Source: a virus. From it: 33,155 nucleotides of DNA. Location: positions 1 through 33,155 of IMG/VR virus record IMGVR_UViG_3300042945_000936. The stretch is one strand, 5' to 3'. This document shows, one piece after another, positions 15,785-21,209 of the stretch. Position 1 is the stretch's first letter, and the number at the start of each line of letters is the position of its first letter. Both the position numbers and the translations under genes were made by a program. The notes below the pieces were generated by a model. That model searched no databases. It was not told where the DNA came from and worked only from the letters and a program-made list of their open reading frames with translations.

Positions 15785-16372
15785 CTAATTATCTTTATTC
15801 TTAAAATACATATCGTTGTAAGGTGTTTTATTATTCATATGCCTTAACATTTTACCTCTATCTAAATTTAACTTTCTAGCACATTCTGTTTGACTTTCAA
15901 ATTCATATAAAACTTTATTTTTTAAATCAGTAACAATAATAGATTTTTTAATTATTTTTATTGGTTTTAATTTATCTTTTTTTTCATATGACCATTGGTA
16001 ACCATATGATGATGGTATTTTACCATTTGCCACTTGACATATTCCCATATAATGACCATTTAAAAATTTAGCAGCATCTTTAGCACATCTAAATTCTTGT
16101 ATAAAATCACCTTTAATACTATATTGATAAATTTTTAATGAATTTCTTACTTTTCTTTTTTTGTTCAAATATTCATTAGGTAATTTAATATAATATATTT
16201 TGGTATATATATTTTTTTTACAGGTATTAAAATTACCTCTGATATGATTTAACAAATGACTATCCGATAAATCATTCATAAAACAACATTCTTGAATGTG
16301 TTCATATTCGGCAATAAAATTACCATTTAAATCATATTTATAAACCTTACCTTTAGAGTTAATACCACCCAT
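15785..16372 (-). CDS. NUMOD1-like triple-repeat DNA-binding protein (no nuclease domain seen)
   Basis: The 195-residue protein is made of three copies of one module at residues about 10-59, 81-130 and 146-192. Each starts with a YKYDLNGNFIAEY-like beta-hairpin (second: YQYSIKGDFIQEF; third: VTDLKNKVLYEF), followed by a helix-turn-helix (AKDAAKFL, QTECARKL) and a short tail. This is the pattern of NUMOD1-type modules, DNA-recognition units of homing endonucleases. I see no GIY-YIG, HNH or LAGLIDADG residues. It may be a degenerate homing endonuclease, a targeting subunit, or a regulator. It follows the AAA+ gene by 5 bases and is the last gene before the terminator. Many AT-rich codons (ATA, AAA, TTA) suggest separate acquisition (weak). 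Confidence 0.72.
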   Translation of the reverse strand: MGGINSKGKVYKYDLNGNFIAEYEHIQECCFMNDLSDSHLLNHIRGNFNTCKKNIYTKIYYIKLPNEYLNKKRKVRNSLKIYQYSIKGDFIQEFRCAKDAAKFLNGHYMGICQVANGKIPSSYGYQWSYEKKDKLKPIKIIKKSIIVTDLKNKVLYEFESQTECARKLNLDRGKMLRHMNNKTPYNDMYFKNKDN

Positions 16373-16377
16373 AACAA

Positions 16378-17238
16378 TTATTTTTTAAATTCAGTTTCCC
16401 AAATCATCTTGTATTGTTTCGGATGTTTTTGATATGCTTGTAACATACGTTCAACCTCACGAATAGAACGGTTGTTTAATGATGACCAATTATCATAAAA
16501 GAATTGACACGCCTCAACTCTAATTGATTGTGATACTGTTTTAGGAATGACAGTTGACTTTAAAATAATATCGGTAATATAACCCCACATAGTAGTTGGT
16601 TTCATACTAAAATCCTTTACATTAACCCTATCACGAATAGCGTTTAAGTGACGGTCTTTAGTTGTTCTAACCTCATCCGTGTTTGGAAGTTTAGTATTAG
16701 AAGTAATAATAAAAACTAAATTTTTTGTAGGTACAACAAATCCACCACCAGGTCTAATAAATTTTTCAACCGCAACTGTTTCAAGAGGGTCCAAACTATT
16801 CATTAAATTAGACATATTCTTTTGATACGAATATGTTTTTTCATCACGAAGAATGTTCTTCATAATATTAATGTTTTCTTCATTCTTTAATAACTCATTC
16901 ATATCATCAACATAAAGAAAACAAGTTTCATTTTTTTCAAGTTGACTTACAATTGTTGCTAACTTAACACCGAATTTAAACATAGATAAACTACCACTAA
17001 GTTTATGAAATGGTATTTTATTCTTTTTGAATCCATTTTCGATTGCCCATGTCTTACCCAAACCTGCCGGTGATTGGATATAAAGGTGAGGATAATTATC
17101 ATCTTTTGAACATTTGATAATTTCTTCTGTAAGAACTTGGAATCTATCCCTTTGGATTTGACCGTCTTTAATGTAACCCATTAATTCATCTGAAAATGGA
17201 TTTGTCTTTTTTGTTGTAGTGTTTTTCTTAATTGCCAT
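16378..17238 (-). CDS. AAA+ ATPase
   Basis: The 286-residue product (start at 17238) carries Walker A PAGLGKT (residues 57-63), Walker B CFLYVDD (Asp111, Asp112), sensor 1 FIITSNT (Asn181) and an arginine-finger-like RDR (202-204). The C-terminal lid includes NNRSIREVERML. An in-frame ATG at 17295 would lie on the promoter at 17265-17296, so the internal start MAIKKNTTTKK is preferred. It is the only clear nucleotide-driven enzyme of the early arm. In phages such ATPases load helicases, remodel DNA-bound proteins or resist host defences; none of these can be chosen from sequence. The next gene is the NUMOD-like protein. Confidence 0.85.
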   Translation of the reverse strand: MAIKKNTTTKKTNPFSDELMGYIKDGQIQRDRFQVLTEEIIKCSKDDNYPHLYIQSPAGLGKTWAIENGFKKNKIPFHKLSGSLSMFKFGVKLATIVSQLEKNETCFLYVDDMNELLKNEENINIMKNILRDEKTYSYQKNMSNLMNSLDPLETVAVEKFIRPGGGFVVPTKNLVFIITSNTKLPNTDEVRTTKDRHLNAIRDRVNVKDFSMKPTTMWGYITDIILKSTVIPKTVSQSIRVEACQFFYDNWSSLNNRSIREVERMLQAYQKHPKQYKMIWETEFKK

Positions 17239-17264
17239 TTTATTTCTATTTGATTTTTGTTTTA

Positions 17265-17296
17265 CAAATATAATATACAAATTGTTATTTACCAAA
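17265..17296 (-). promoter_or_regulatory. Promoter for the AAA+ / NUMOD-like unit (TTTG-N20-TATATTTG)
   Basis: On the minus strand TTTG (17293-17296) and TATATTTG (17265-17272) are separated by exactly 20 bases, a full match to the Bacteroidota TTTG / TAnnTTTG consensus. The -33 box lies in the 3' end of the preceding gene. It fixes the ATPase start at 17238. Confidence 0.8.
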
Positions 17297-17776
17297 TTTA
17301 TTTTTAACTAATCTCATTCTTTCTCTGTTGAAGTTGTTTGTACAGTTCTTACAATTGTGAGCAAGACCATCCCAAAATACTTTATTCTTGTGGAAATACT
17401 TTATGGGTAATTCTTCTTTACAGTGACAACATCTCTTTAAAGGTCCTTTCATTTCATCTTCAGTTGGGGTATGTACCTTAAACTCTTTGTATGGATATAG
17501 TTCATCCATGATACCAAATCGGTACGCCATACCAGCAGCCGACTTTTCAATCTGACAAAAGTCTTTACGTCTACGATACTTGGATGCAATTTCTTTTACC
17601 TTATCAACGGTCCATTCGGTTTCATTCTTCTTCCTATCGGGAAAGAATGTATCTAATAAATCATTACGTTTAGCATACTCAAACGCCCTGATGTTACCTA
17701 TTCTAAATTCTTTTTGATTGGGATATTGTTTAACAATTTCTGTAACCAAGTCATGATTCCATTTAAGATATTTCAT
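17285..17776 (-). CDS. DNA-binding protein with treble-clef-like zinc module
   Basis: The 163-residue protein has two tandem helical repeats (residues about 5-47 and 54-97), each with a W-x-x-x-x-V-x-E-I pattern followed by an Ala-Tyr helix, as in nucleic-acid-binding modules of phage and homing proteins. Then comes a four-Cys module: CCHC (116-119) and CKNC (142-145), with the intervening ELPIKYFHKNKVFWDGL. This spacing is typical of small zinc modules related to HNH folds, but the catalytic His-Asn-His is not evident. The gene starts 2 bases after the previous stop. It is probably a DNA-binding regulator or nuclease remnant. Confidence 0.65.
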   Translation of the reverse strand: MKYLKWNHDLVTEIVKQYPNQKEFRIGNIRAFEYAKRNDLLDTFFPDRKKNETEWTVDKVKEIASKYRRRKDFCQIEKSAAGMAYRFGIMDELYPYKEFKVHTPTEDEMKGPLKRCCHCKEELPIKYFHKNKVFWDGLAHNCKNCTNNFNRERMRLVKNKFGK

Positions 17777-17778
17777 AA

Positions 17779-18003
17779 CTATTTTAATTTATTAATTAAT
17801 TTATTGTGTATTGTACGTTCACTTTTATCCATTTCAAAATCCTCAGTTCTATATAATTGGTCTAATAGATATTCCAATTCTTCTTCTGTGAATCTTTTGG
17901 TAACATACAACGTTCTTGTACGTTTAGGTTTCTCTGTTAATAACTTATCAACCTTGTCAATAGTATTAACCAATTTATTAAGGTCACTAAAAATGTTTGC
18001 CAT
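17779..18003 (-). CDS. Small hypothetical protein
   Basis: This 74-residue, helical, charged protein contains NLNKLVNTIDKVDKLL-like heptads at its start and a KRTRTLYVTKRFTEEELEYLL segment. I cannot assign a family. It is tightly packed in the leftward early operon (gaps of 7 and 2 bases) and begins with the AGTTATG context shared by neighbouring genes. A host-modifying role is possible but unsupported. Confidence 0.6.
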   Translation of the reverse strand: MANIFSDLNKLVNTIDKVDKLLTEKPKRTRTLYVTKRFTEEELEYLLDQLYRTEDFEMDKSERTIHNKLINKLK

Positions 18004-18010
18004 AACTGTT

Positions 18011-18217
18011 TTATGTATAATAAATAATTTGATGTTCTTCTTCGGTTAAACTTTGTTCATCACAGTGCCAATAACCCTTTTCCATAATCAACATACATTT
18101 ATCCTGTAATGTTTTAACTTCTTCTTTTAACTCATCAAGAGTTTCCCACATAAGAATATCAATAACTAATAGTCCTGTGTTCTTATCTTCAACCGTAACT
18201 TCTAATTGTTTTTCCAT
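18011..18217 (-). CDS. Small acidic hypothetical protein
   Basis: This 68-residue acidic protein has a beta-like start (QLEVTVEDKNTGLLVIDILM), an amphipathic helix (ETLDELKEEVKTLQDKCMLI) and a Glu-rich end. It lies 11 bases after the upstream gene and 7 before the next. I do not recognise it. Confidence 0.6.
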   Translation of the reverse strand: MEKQLEVTVEDKNTGLLVIDILMWETLDELKEEVKTLQDKCMLIMEKGYWHCDEQSLTEEEHQIIYYT

Positions 18218-18228
18218 AGATGTTTTAT

Positions 18229-18852
18229 TTATACAACAAAGATTGTTGCGTTAGGAAATTGATTTTGTAATTCATTTTCTCTTTGTTTTTTTAACATATC
18301 GTAACCAATATGAATTTTACCTTGTTGTTGTTCTAAACCTAAAAGATACATTTCAGTTTCGTCACAATCATCGTTAAACATATCCCAAGTAATTTGTGTT
18401 CTACCATTTGGTCTAAACCCAAAGTTCTGAATATAAATTGCATCATAACCTTTATGTGGTTTGGTTACCTTATCAATAACATCAAAACATTCCATATAAT
18501 GTTTTTTAGATTTAAGATTAGTACCATCAATTACTTTTACTTTCCAATTTTCAATTGGGTTTTTTAATTGGAAACCAAATTCATTAATACCTTGTTGAAC
18601 TAAATCAAAATTGTCATAAATGATAGTCTCATCTTCACTAACGTTCCAAACGTGGTAAGCCCAAAATGGGTCGTAGTGTTTAATCTTTTCATCCCATATC
18701 AATAACATACCATATTGAAGACCTAATTCGGGATGTTTAATTTGATTGTCAATACCTCTATACAAACATTGTTGCATCGGATTGTCATTAACAATACCAT
18801 ATTCATTTGTTAATACAAATGTTTTGGATTCGGGTTGTCTTTCTAATTTCAT
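18229..18852 (-). CDS. Unknown early protein with a possible Cys-His-Asp arrangement
   Basis: The 207-residue soluble protein has an N-terminal half with NDNPMQQCLYRGI (Cys29), a beta strand YGMLLIWDE, then FWAYHVWNVSEDETIIYD (His67, Asp80). This spacing of Cys, His in a strand, and Asp resembles papain-like folds, but I cannot confirm a peptidase. The C-terminal half includes KGYDAIYIQNFGFRPNGR and a charged helix. It is the first gene behind the promoter at 18871-18902, so it heads an operon of small genes. Candidate functions include host takeover or counter-defence; these are guesses. Confidence 0.62.
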   Translation of the reverse strand: MKLERQPESKTFVLTNEYGIVNDNPMQQCLYRGIDNQIKHPELGLQYGMLLIWDEKIKHYDPFWAYHVWNVSEDETIIYDNFDLVQQGINEFGFQLKNPIENWKVKVIDGTNLKSKKHYMECFDVIDKVTKPHKGYDAIYIQNFGFRPNGRTQITWDMFNDDCDETEMYLLGLEQQQGKIHIGYDMLKKQRENELQNQFPNATIFVV

Positions 18853-18870
18853 AACTTTTTTTTTAGAGTG

Positions 18871-18902
18871 TAAAGGTAGGGGATTGTTAGTCCCCCACCA
18901 AA
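18871..18902 (-). promoter_or_regulatory. Promoter with inverted repeat in the spacer (TTTG-N20-TACCTTTA)
   Basis: On the minus strand TTTG (18899-18902) and TACCTTTA (18871-18878) are 20 bases apart. The spacer holds an inverted repeat: arms 18875-18883 and 18891-18899 pair over 9 bp with one G-U on the minus strand. This could be an operator or, when read through from the upstream promoter, an RNA hairpin. The ATG at 18852 follows after an A-rich leader. Confidence 0.7.
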
Positions 18903-18905
18903 TGA

Positions 18906-19190
18906 TTATAAAATAATTTTAATAAATTCTGTTTTATTAATACTTTCTTTCATTTGTTCTTGTGATTTAAGTTCCATATTTCTAACATCCTTTGGTTCTA
19001 ATAAAAGACGATATGAGGCGTCTTCATAAGAACGATTAAACATTACCATTTGTACCGCAATATTAACTTCGGTTTGGTACTTATAACTTTTAGTTTTATG
19101 GTCGTAACCAGCAAAATCTAAATTACCTTTTTCACCCAATTTTAAATTGTGGATGATTTTACTTAAAATGTTTTTATTAATACTTTTCAT
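18906..19190 (-). CDS. Small early hypothetical protein
   Basis: The start at 19190 gives 94 residues (MKSINKNILSKIIHNLKLGE). An in-frame ATG at 19247 falls within the promoter -7 box and is rejected. The protein is basic at its N-terminus and then has a helical stretch (EVNIAVQMVMFNRSYEDASY). No family is recognised. It has its own promoter (19245-19276), and the downstream promoter at 18871 directly abuts its stop codon, so it forms its own regulated unit. The initiation context AAGTTATG matches the neighbours. Confidence 0.65.
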   Translation of the reverse strand: MKSINKNILSKIIHNLKLGEKGNLDFAGYDHKTKSYKYQTEVNIAVQMVMFNRSYEDASYRLLLEPKDVRNMELKSQEQMKESINKTEFIKIIL

Positions 19191-19244
19191 AACTTTTTGT
19201 AGTTTTATACTCTTTACCTGAGTTTTTGATTTGATTTGATAGAA

Positions 19245-19276
19245 CAAATTTACGGCGGGTTTATATATATACCAAA
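19245..19276 (-). promoter_or_regulatory. Promoter (TTTG-N20-TAAATTTG)
   Basis: On the minus strand TTTG (19273-19276) and TAAATTTG (19245-19252) are separated by 20 bases, a full consensus match. It lies just past the terminator at 19330-19352 and restarts leftward transcription. The leader to the ATG at 19190 is about 50 bases. Confidence 0.8.
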
Positions 19277-19329
19277 TATTTTTTTAATTATTTTTTAAAA
19301 AAGTTATAACTCATTGATTATCAATAAAC

Positions 19330-19352
19330 AAAAAACCCCGACAAAGTCAGGG
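19330..19352 (-). terminator. Strong intrinsic terminator, leftward
   Basis: On the minus strand a 7-bp stem CCCTGAC / GTCGGGG (one G-U) with a three-base loop is followed by six Ts. It ends the transcript covering the 19494-19754 gene and the structured segment at 19387-19453. Confidence 0.88.
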
Positions 19353-19386
19353 TCTTAAGTAAAATCAACTATCTATATATTATAAA

Positions 19387-19453
19387 GGAGGGACGAATGT
19401 ACTACATGAAATGGCAATATCAAATTTAGAATGAAAACTGTATCCGCCCCTCC
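19387..19453 (-). ncRNA. Possible structured RNA or long 3' hairpin
   Basis: Arms 19387-19395 and 19445-19453 pair over 9 bp (one G-U on the minus strand) enclosing 49 bases. The segment is more GC-rich than its surroundings, lies in a gene-free stretch (19191-19493), and is followed 30-odd bases later by a strong minus-strand terminator. It could be a small RNA, a 3' stability element or an additional weak terminator. Confidence 0.3.
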
Positions 19454-19493
19454 AAGTATAAATATATAACAAAATATTTTAAAAAACAAATAT

Positions 19494-19754
19494 TTAAATA
19501 TATAATTCTGTTCTAAGTGTAAATCCAAATTCGTCTTGATGAATTATCTCATGACGAAAATCTAATGTATCTGAGATTTGATTAAATATCATATTCTCAT
19601 TACTTATTTTAAGGTGGTTTAAATGGTCTTCTGTCATCTCATTGATAGGAAGTTCCACTCTTATGATTTGGGTGTAAATTTGGGGTGGTTCTGATTGATA
19701 TGGTTCTATTGCATCATCATCATCAATTGTATTAAAAAACTTAAAATCTCTCAT
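19494..19754 (-). CDS. Small acidic hypothetical protein
   Basis: The start at 19754 (MRDFKFFNTIDDDDAIEPY, AGTTATG context) gives 86 residues. A longer reading from 19814 would begin inside the terminator hairpin at 19768-19803 and would encode an implausible CTSPFFLILIV leader, so it is rejected. The protein is acidic with a beta-like end (DEFGFTLRTELYI). Its function is unknown. It sits between two terminators. Its promoter is unclear; a weak TTTG-N20-TA arrangement overlaps the upstream terminator. Confidence 0.6.
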   Translation of the reverse strand: MRDFKFFNTIDDDDAIEPYQSEPPQIYTQIIRVELPINEMTEDHLNHLKISNENMIFNQISDTLDFRHEIIHQDEFGFTLRTELYI

Positions 19755-19767
19755 AACTATAAGTATT

Positions 19768-19803
19768 AAAAAAAAGGGGGAAGTACACCAAACTTCACCC
19801 CTT
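19768..19803 (-). terminator. Strong intrinsic terminator, leftward
   Basis: On the minus strand an 11-12 bp stem with one bulged base (arms 19792-19803 and 19774-19784) and a 7-base loop is followed by a run of eight Ts. It lies 18 bases after the stop of the 19822-20058 gene. Confidence 0.88.
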
Positions 19804-19821
19804 AGTATAAACAAAAAAGTA

Positions 19822-20058
19822 TTATACTTTATTTTTAGATTGTTGTTCTACAATCCATTTATCTAAATCTTTAATTCTCTTTTTAAGGTCATCGTCTTGT
19901 TTATGAAGACAACATTGAACAAATACTTCAGTTACTCTCCAAAGTTGTTCTACGGTAGGTTTAAGACCCATTAGGTTCAAATACTCTAATGCCATCTTAC
20001 TTTGAGATTGTTGCAAGATTTTAATATCTGTGCTGTAAAATTCGGGACAGTTTGCCAT
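19822..20058 (-). CDS. Small hypothetical protein
   Basis: This 78-residue helical protein contains KMALEYLNLMGLKPTVEQLW, a VQCCLH motif and a charged C-terminal helix ending in EQQSKNKV. It follows the winged-helix gene by 12 bases and precedes a strong terminator, so these two genes form the first leftward transcript. The pairing suggests a partner or co-regulator of the winged-helix protein, but no family is recognised. Confidence 0.65.
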   Translation of the reverse strand: MANCPEFYSTDIKILQQSQSKMALEYLNLMGLKPTVEQLWRVTEVFVQCCLHKQDDDLKKRIKDLDKWIVEQQSKNKV

Positions 20059-20070
20059 TTTGTTTATTGT

Positions 20071-20526
20071 TTAATAGTTTAAGTTAAATTTACGAGAAAT
20101 TCTTGATAATACCAAATCTAAGTTGGAAACCATTTGTTCAACATCAATCTCACCATCTTCTTTGAATAGTAAATCTAATTTAACTGAGTTAGGAATTTGT
20201 TGGTTGTGTCTTCTTTCAATTACGTCAGGGATATTTTCATTCAACTCATACAAGTTAACTGGTCTACCTTGCTCACCTGTTATTGTTCCAATTGAGGATA
20301 TAACCTTTAACTTCAATAATGTGTTGATACTTCTACCAACTGATGAAGGAATAATTGGTGCAACTAATTCGTTGTACATATCGTACACATCCCACGTTGT
20401 CATACATCCATACTTCTTAAAGATTTGAAAGATTTTGTTTTCTTGGTCTCTAGCAGACGTAATTGCTCTACCCAATGTCTCATCGTCAATTGGGGTTGTC
20501 TTGTAGTAACTTCTAATTACCGGCAT
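20071..20526 (-). CDS. Winged-helix DNA-binding protein, first leftward early gene
   Basis: The 151-residue protein has a winged-helix region at residues about 25-95: helix DQENKIFQIFKKY, TTWDVYDMYNEL, recognition-helix candidate IIPSSVGRSINTLLKLKVIS, and a wing TITGEQGRPVNLYEL. The pattern of a Ser-rich helix followed by a GRP wing is common in small phage and plasmid regulators. It is the first gene from the divergent control region and its promoter overlaps a palindrome, so it probably regulates its own operon or helps replication start there (inference). Confidence 0.75.
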   Translation of the reverse strand: MPVIRSYYKTTPIDDETLGRAITSARDQENKIFQIFKKYGCMTTWDVYDMYNELVAPIIPSSVGRSINTLLKLKVISSIGTITGEQGRPVNLYELNENIPDVIERRHNQQIPNSVKLDLLFKEDGEIDVEQMVSNLDLVLSRISRKFNLNY

Positions 20527-20557
20527 AGTTTTTAAATTTTAAAATAGTTTATAATAA

Positions 20558-20589
20558 TAAATATACAGAATAATCTTGGAAGTTCCAAA
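20558..20589 (-). promoter_or_regulatory. Leftward early promoter (TTTG-N20-TATATTTA)
   Basis: On the minus strand TTTG (20586-20589) and TATATTTA (20558-20565) are 20 bases apart, 32 bases upstream of the ATG at 20526. The palindrome at 20576-20588 overlaps the -33 box and spacer, so binding there should block the promoter. Confidence 0.75.
20576..20588. promoter_or_regulatory. Palindromic operator candidate TTGGAAGTTCCAA
   Basis: A perfect 6+1+6 bp palindrome covers the -33 box of the leftward promoter. Related half-sites TTGGAA (20614-20619) and TTGGA (20621-20625) lie one to two helical turns upstream, as in multi-site operators. Confidence 0.6.
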
Positions 20590-20738
20590 TTTTATTAAAA
20601 AAACTTTTTTTCTTTGGAATTTGGATTTACAGAAAAAAATATGTATTTATTAATTACAGGTGGTGGTAGAAAACCTGGTTAATCTAAACTACTATACTTC
20701 AGGTAAACTCCTGTTGGATCGTGTACATATTTTTTTAC

Positions 20739-20810
20739 CCAGCATTAGAGCACCAGCATCCAGCAACAAAGATATAAATAAAAAAGAAACATCCAGCACT
20801 AGAGCACCAG
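20739..20810. repeat. Direct repeat pair CCAGCAYTAGAGCACCAG
   Basis: Copies at 20739-20756 and 20793-20810 agree at 17 of 18 bases with a 54-bp period. A shorter shared piece, CATCCAGCA, occurs at 20757-20765 and 20790-20798. The second copy ends 2 bases before the -33 box of the rightward promoter, suggesting activator or repressor binding, or iterons. Confidence 0.8.
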
Positions 20811-20812
20811 TA

Positions 20813-20844
20813 TTTGTTTAAGTAGAAAAGATTATATATATTTA
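20813..20844 (+). promoter_or_regulatory. Rightward early promoter (TTTG-N20-TATATTTA)
   Basis: TTTG (20813-20816) and TATATTTA (20837-20844) are 20 bases apart, the same elements and spacing as the leftward promoter. The ATG at 20866 lies 22 bases further on. Confidence 0.75.
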
Positions 20845-20865
20845 TATAAAATAAATAAATTAGAT

Positions 20866-21084
20866 ATGAAAACTACTAGCAACGCACCTAAGTTTAGAAC
20901 TGGTGCACTATCAGTGAAAGAATTTTATAAACTATCCTCAACAGAGAAACAAGTACATATTGCCAGACTAGTATTAATACCGGAAGAAGAAAGAGGAGAT
21001 ATTGATACTTTTATTCTTCGTTTCTACAATCCTGAATTAAAGCAGCAACGAAACTTCTTTTCATTTGAAGAAGAACTATATTAG
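20866..21084 (+). CDS. Small early rightward protein
   Basis: This 72-residue protein, MKTTSNAPKFRTGALSVKEF..., has a helix around residues 17-37 and an aromatic end (FYNPELKQQRNFFSFEEELY). No family is recognised. It is the only gene between the rightward early promoter and a strong terminator, so it may be made first and in quantity, which would suit a regulator, antiterminator or host inhibitor; this is inference from layout only. Confidence 0.68.
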   Translation: MKTTSNAPKFRTGALSVKEFYKLSSTEKQVHIARLVLIPEEERGDIDTFILRFYNPELKQQRNFFSFEEELY

Positions 21085-21155
21085 TCTTTACTTCAACCTG
21101 ATTTGATATTATATTTTATTATTCTAGTATGTTCCCAAACATTAGGAATTTTCTT

Positions 21156-21189
21156 CCCCTACCTAATATTTTGTTAGGTGGGGGTTTTT
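21156..21189 (+). terminator. Strong intrinsic terminator after the first rightward gene
   Basis: An 11-bp stem (arms 21156-21166 and 21174-21184, one G-U) with a 7-base loop is followed by five Ts. It lies between the first rightward gene and the regulator/late genes, so later expression needs readthrough, antitermination or another promoter. Confidence 0.87.
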
Positions 21190-21193
21190 CGTT

Positions 21194-21209
21194 TAAATAC
21201 AAGTATTTA
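21194..21209. promoter_or_regulatory. Inverted repeat TAAATAC-AA-GTATTTA at the next start codon
   Basis: Two 7-bp arms with a two-base centre end on the first base of the ATG at 21209. This could be an operator or an RNA hairpin that hides the start. It follows the terminator by 4 bases. Confidence 0.45.

Larger units (their letters stand above)
20527..20865. other. Divergent control region, possible replication origin
   Basis: This 339-bp gene-free region separates the leftward and rightward arms. It contains two promoters facing outward, the palindrome at 20576-20588, further TTGGA motifs at 20614, 20621 and 20714, CAGG/CCTG inverted repeats at about 20656-20714, and an 18-bp direct repeat pair at 20739-20810. 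The 223 bases between the promoters lie in neither transcript, which leaves them free for operators or an origin. No protein-coding gene is convincing. Confidence 0.65.

Noticed and set aside
17236-17295. Longer N-terminus for the AAA+ ATPase (start at 17295)
   Set aside because: The upstream codons overlap a full-consensus promoter, so they would not be transcribed from it.
19191-19247. Longer N-terminus for the 18906 gene (start at 19247)
   Set aside because: The codon lies in the -7 box of the promoter at 19245-19276.
19397-19429. 10-codon peptide after an AAAGGAGG sequence on the plus strand
   Set aside because: The good Shine-Dalgarno match is part of a hairpin arm, no plus-strand promoter is seen, and other genes here do not use such sites.
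20641-20682. 13-codon reading frame (MYLLITGGGRKPG) in the control region
   Set aside because: It is too short, lies upstream of the mapped promoter motif and has no other support.
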